The notes under the pieces were generated by a model that had not been told where the DNA came from, did no database searches, and was given only the letters and a program-made list of their open reading frames with translations. A stretch of DNA of 64,000 nucleotides, from contig OY755175.1 of the NCBI GenBank assembly GCA_963576735.1, positions 1,442,401 to 1,506,400 on the forward strand, written 5' to 3'. The position numbers and the translations under genes were made by a program. Numbering within the stretch: position 1 is the first letter of the stretch; each line of letters begins with the position of its first letter. The stretch comes from Bedellia somnulentella (lineage: Eukaryota; Arthropoda; Insecta; Lepidoptera; Bedelliidae). Positions 52,560 through 64,000 of the stretch are shown piece after piece.

Positions 52560-52745
52560 AGGAGAGAACAAAAAGATATCAAACTAAACAACTTTGCCTA
52601 TGGAATGATTATCTAAAATATTGAAAATATTTTGAAAATATTTTTTTTAAATAAGCATTCCATAGGCAAATTTGTTAAGTTTGATGTCTTTTATAAATAT
52701 AAAATATAAAAGGGTATGTTTTAAAAACGAGGTCTAGGCCAACTA
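52560..52745. repeat. Palindromic repeat shared with 11,217-11,320
   Basis: catcaaactaaacaacttt-like sequence (52,566) and its inverse (52,660-52,695) flank an AT-rich centre. The right part ends ttttaaaaacgaggtctagg, inverse to 11,220-11,240. It lies in the 3' flank of PABIR. Confidence 0.6.
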
Positions 52746-52753
52746 CATGCATA

Positions 52754-53360
52754 TGTCGTGGCCATATCGTAGATTTGAACACATCGTGAAATGATCGATC
52801 ATTTCATGAAATGGTCACATTTCATGATGTGGCCAACTTCATTTGACCAGATCATAAAATCGCCAACGTTTCACGATTTTGTCATCCACGCTTGGCCAGA
52901 TCGTAGAAATAGGGTAACATGTGAAATGCGATCCAAACTCTACCGTTTTTTAACATATTGCTCAGTTTTTTCGCAATAAGCAAAGTATTCGAAAACGTTT
53001 TCGTCGAAAACTCTTTTGGTATTACTTTCTTCCTCGCTTAATAACAAATATTAACTTTTTTACTGCGAGAAATAACACTTTTGACAGCGGCCGCCATCTT
53101 CACACATAAACAAAGCGTTTTCAGCTCCTCTACCGGTAACTAATGTAACTACTTTACGATATGACCAAATAATCTTAACCATTTCATGAAAAGGCCGCGC
53201 GTTTAGTTGGCCATATCGAGAAACGATTTCTTATCATTGATCTGCCCAAACCACATCACGATGTGGCCAATAAACAGTTGAACATTTCATGAAATACGAA
53301 CATTTCATAAAATGATCGATCACTTCATGATGTGTTCAAATTTACGATATGGCCACGACA
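52754..53360. mobile_element. Long-TIR element, copy C (607 bp, 4-bp duplication cata)
   Basis: TGTCGTGGCCATATCGTAG to the inverse; flanks cata (52,750-52,753; 53,361-53,364). About 93-95 percent similar to copy A by eye. The small minus-strand frame is present but shifted near 53,047. Confidence 0.85.
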
Positions 53361-53366
53361 CATACA

Positions 53367-53440
53367 TACTATATACTCACGCCGTTAATTCCCATTGGGG
53401 TAGGCAGAGACTATCGATCGCCACTTCGTACGATCCTGAT
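53367..53440 (-). mobile_element. RTE 3' end fragment
   Basis: Minus strand: ATCAGGATCGTACGAAGTGG, CGATCGATAGTCTCTGCCTA, CCCCAATGGGAATTAACGGC then GTGAGTATATAGTATG. Confidence 0.75.
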
Positions 53441-53449
53441 TACGTGATG

Positions 53450-56400
53450 AGTTTAAAAAGCCTTCCCACCATTTCACGTATATTTTTTTTAACTCCTTTT
53501 CCTAAGGTGGTTTCCATTCTGATTAGCACTCTATCCAAATATTTCCATTATTCCAAAAGCTATTAAAAGAAATGTGTAATAAGCCTTTTAGGATTTATAT
53601 TAACTAGTTTGGTTTGAAATCAGTCAATGCATTTAACTATAACAAATAATAATATTAAATATCACTATAATAATACATAACCATGGTTAATGATGTTCCA
53701 CTGATAAAAAAACTAATTTAATGTAACCGTTCCATAGATCTTATGCCGCAGCAAAAAATCTGTTAGTTCATACAAAATGTATGGCTGCATTAACTAAAGT
53801 TGGAATAGAAATTTCGTGTGATAGCATAATAGCAATATTGTACTGGAATATTCCATTTGCACTTTTCTATAGAATTTGTGGTAAATGCGGAGTTAACAGA
53901 TCCATGGAGGTTTTTATCCAATGCTTATATTTTTTATCTGTCCGGGGCAATAAGTTTTAGTCATATTTTGTGAAAGTTGAAATGTCGGTAATATTTAATT
54001 CTGTCTGAATAACAGATAGTGTCCAAGGGCCAGTTTCTTTAACTTAATATTTAATAAAAAATACTATACCTACATAAAATAATATTTGAAAATTCATAGT
54101 GAATCCACCTGATGGAGTCATTACGATCTTAATACGATTTCTCAGTCAGCGCTCGATTTAAGTGTGTACTTTGAACAGAAGAATTTATTTTGATTTTGAA
54201 GAAATCTTGTTGCATACATTTTATTATTGTTTTCGTGTTGTAAGTGTAAACAAGCTAGAAACCGAATTTACCATTTTAGTTCAGAAACTTTTAATTTACA
54301 AAACTACTAAAGTTTATTGTCCCAGTCATGATATTGAAGTTCTTATGTAAAAGGACGTTCTTTTTAAGTATCTAGTATAGAAATATAATGAAACTAGTGC
54401 CCTGATTAGCCAAAGCATTCTAAACTTTATTGTAAATATTGTTAAGTGTGTTTTTAGTTTGTAATTCTAGTTATAGTACATGTAATTTGTATTGTATATA
54501 GTCTGGTATATAGTTAACCCATACTGATATTTTTAAAATGATGAATATTTGTATAGTCTTTAGTAAGTATAAGTTACCGAATATATTGATTTAATTGTTT
54601 TATTTAAATTCATACATGTAGTAAAAATTTTAAATTTAAATCCCACTTCTGGATTCATTGTTTTTTTCCGAAACCTATGTTGAATTATTATTATTATTAT
54701 CTAAATTTGGGATCATATAACTAATTATTTGATTCGTAATATAAATTTTCTCATCATTTTTTAATGAGTTAAACATTTTTTCTTAAGTTTAAAATGTTTT
54801 CGTAAATTATAATAATTGTGAACGCCTTGCTCTCAGATTTAATTATCCCCAGAAATTAAAAATCTTTAAACAAAAATCCTAATATATACTGTTTCTCTAA
54901 ACTCTTTATAATTAATCTTCAAGTAAAACTAACATATGAGCATTCTAATGACTTAAAATACACAACTTCAACTATGAATACCCTAATAAAATATACGTCC
55001 CAAAAGATGATATTTTTATCGAATAAAGTTCAATAGCAAAACCTTTGTCTACCAGTTTCATTCGTGTGATCAAGCTTTGCCAAAAGACTTTGACCCCTCA
55101 GAGGAGCACCGTTAAAAACTTTAAATTAGCATTTCCGCTAAAATAATTCATCGATCTCGCTCGGCGGATACAATACAGCATGCAAAACAAGTCTTTATAA
55201 CTATCACAAATAACGCTTTAAGTGGCGCGTTCCGACAGACGCCCGGGCGCCTCTCAACCGCTGAAGGGTTAATAATAAGTAACTGACAGTAAATAACTTT
55301 GTACTAAGCTTGATGAGTGGTTAACTATACAGGGTATTCTAGTATTTGGGTTAACCCTTTACAAGGCAGTGGCTCGAAAAGTGATCACCATAATTCATCT
55401 GACTAAACAATAGAAAATATAAAAAAGTTCTGCCGTATTAAGAGTTTTAAAATGTCTTTATTTATTTACGTATTTCGTTAAAATAGGGTCATAAAATGAT
55501 TATCGTGTAAGTTAGGTCTCCTAACGAAAATTAGTTTTTCACTATAAAACCATAAAAATATGAAATGAAAAGTCGAAAAGAGTAAAAACAAAATCTTTTC
55601 TTATACAGGTTATTATAAAACCATTGTCACTCTGTTTATAAACTGAAATTCTTTTGGTATAGAAAGTGGGACCGTTTAAGTTATATCTCTTTTCTTTGAT
55701 AATTAAATATGTGGTTGATAAAACGAAGACACATAGAAAATGGTTCGAGTCAGAGGAATAGTTCTGTATAAACTCTTATCACAGAGTCAAAACATTGATT
55801 TAATTTAACTGGCTTAAAGCCATACTATTTTTTTGTCCCAAGACGGCAAATTTCACTAAGTGGCTGAGTAAAAACGTTTCATAATCACACTTTTTTATTT
55901 ATTGAAACAAAATTTTGTGTATTAAGAATTATTTATCAAAGACTTTCTTGTACGTTAGAAGCTTGGGGTAAAAATATACTAAAGGAAGATACTGGCTCCA
56001 TGTGCGATTGCCATTTCATATTGTCATATCATACACACTCCAGTTCCATTCATTACGAACGTCATTAATATAATAATGGGTTCAAATTGTATCTATAAAG
56101 TATGTTTTATAACTTTTATATGTAAGTATTATTAAAAGAATGAATGATATGTTTCAGAAATTACCAACTTGATTTTGAGTGATTAAATCACGATTCAAGA
56201 TGCATTATGTTTGTTTTTTTTAAACCTTTATTCACTGTTTTATTTTCAGCAGCCAACAAATACGGACATACACGGTATAATTTATTGATTTGACACCAGT
56301 AAAAATGGTATTTTAAAAGATGTATGGTGATGGGTTTTCATTTCACTCACATCGCTCACTCACTCACCAATCATTCAAAGACTCGAATCCCTAAGTTGCC

Positions 56401-57087
56401 TTGAGTGACCAGCAGCGGGAGGAAAGGAGGTAGTAATATTTGAAATAAAATACTAGCTATACCAAAACCAACAATTTTATTAATAAAAATTATAACTTTC
56501 TTAAAAAGTATCACACAAATGCATTTCAGTTTGTTGTACAAATATACAATAAAAAACAATGTAATCTAAATTGTTCTGGAAAACGTTCTACTTATATGTC
56601 ATTGAAGCTAAATTAAAAGTTAATAGACTCGTGCCTAATGACATTATAAATAGCACTACATTTCACTTATACAATATTTCTTATTATATGGATTGGGATT
56701 ACAGTTCACCAGTTAGGTAGACAACAACTTCTAGCTGTTTCTGAGGCACAAAATAATAATATTAAATTTTTGGTATAATTATCGTACATATTATATTAAA
56801 TAAACATTTTATGTTATTCTTTATTAAAATGGTTTTCGCCTTTACACTGGGTGGTATGATTAAAATATTCATTGCAATATGACGTAGGTGTAAGGTCTCG
56901 ACTAAAGGCGTTACTATATTCATTTTATTTAACTTAGAATAAGTACCTACTATTCATTTATATCATTACGTAATTTAATTCTTCTAGTATTAGGATTGCC
57001 TGGACAAGCTGGCAAGTGCATAGACTGACGAATAAACGATGAAATGACAAGTAAATAGCATACATTAGGATGAGGAAAAAGCATTTA
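53450..57087. other. AT-rich intergenic region between convergent PABIR and PEX1
   Basis: No repeat family or coding frame is supported. Several aataaa-like signals occur on both strands (for example aaataaacat near 56,800), so it probably contains the 3' UTR ends of both genes. Polyadenylation sites could not be chosen. Confidence 0.4.
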
Positions 57088-57111
57088 TATATATATATAT
57101 ATATATATATC
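57088..57111. repeat. (TA)n microsatellite
   Basis: About 12 uninterrupted ta units, 3' of the PEX1 stop codon. Confidence 0.9.
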
Positions 57112-57306
57112 TCTTAATTGTAAGTATTGTTTGGGATCTATCGCATCATATCTATCGCACTTCGCTCTCTGAGTTTCAGAATACTAAGGTGAAAAGAGAC
57201 AAGAATGTGTATTGCTTTAGACTTACGAATAGTAGGATAATTCCGATCGTTCACGTTCGTTCAACAGAAACTAGAAGCAAGCATACTGAACTAATCTCAA
57301 ACTAGT

Positions 57307-64000
<6,694 letters not shown>

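Overview
The window looks like repeat-rich, intron-rich nuclear DNA of a moth or butterfly (Lepidoptera). It is AT-rich, its host genes have short exons with GT..AG introns, and its repeats are ones familiar from Lepidoptera: two short SINE-like families ending in (TATG)n, an RTE tail, piggyBac, mariner and hAT remnants, a Helitron, LOA-type and Jockey/CR1-type LINEs, and an env-bearing LTR element. Nothing suggests bacteria or a virus.

Host genes. (1) Minus strand, 3.8-4.2 kb: the first two coding exons of a probable membrane metallophosphoesterase. (2) Minus strand, 8.6-9.55 kb: three exon-like segments of an unrecognised gene. (3) Plus strand, 28,852-52,242: a four-exon gene whose spliced product (237 codons) matches the PABIR/FAM122 family of PP2A-B55 regulators. 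Its 17.7-kb first intron and 4.4-kb third intron are mostly transposons. (4) Minus strand, 57,307 to the right edge: the 3' seven exons of the peroxisomal AAA ATPase PEX1, with a 200-N gap in one intron. PABIR and PEX1 are convergent.

Mobile DNA by region. 1-5 kb: dispersed repeats, an internally deleted piggyBac and a 607-bp long-TIR element. 5-15 kb: three hAT-like elements with 8-bp target duplications, a THAP-containing TIR element, a foldback element, SINEs, and a mariner split by a tRNA-like retroposon. 15-17 kb: an env-only LTR element with near-identical LTRs. 18-22.6 kb: a Helitron interrupted by a LOA LINE, itself interrupted by the tRNA-like retroposon. 22.7-25.1 kb: a LINE reverse transcriptase interrupted twice by that retroposon, once as a 315-bp-period concatemer. 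30.8-39.7 kb: a LOA element (ORF1, endonuclease, RT, RNase H) split by a Jockey/CR1-type LINE. 48.9-53.4 kb: two more copies of the long-TIR element, one split by a 2.2-kb DNA transposon. 61.4-62.9 kb: a TIR element packed with GCCGTA motifs.

The best candidate for something undescribed is the tRNA-like retroposon family. At least six insertions (13.99, 20.26, 23.15, 24.13, 46.51 and 48.47 kb) have target duplications of 8-14 bp, five of them 12-14 bp. Units occur singly, head-to-tail or inverted, and each full unit carries a tRNA cloverleaf with A and B boxes. This arrangement suggests target-primed retroposition from a concatemeric or circular RNA. Also notable are two SINE families that share their 3' end with the local RTE element, and decayed tandem copies of a coding exon downstream of both a PABIR exon and a PEX1 exon.
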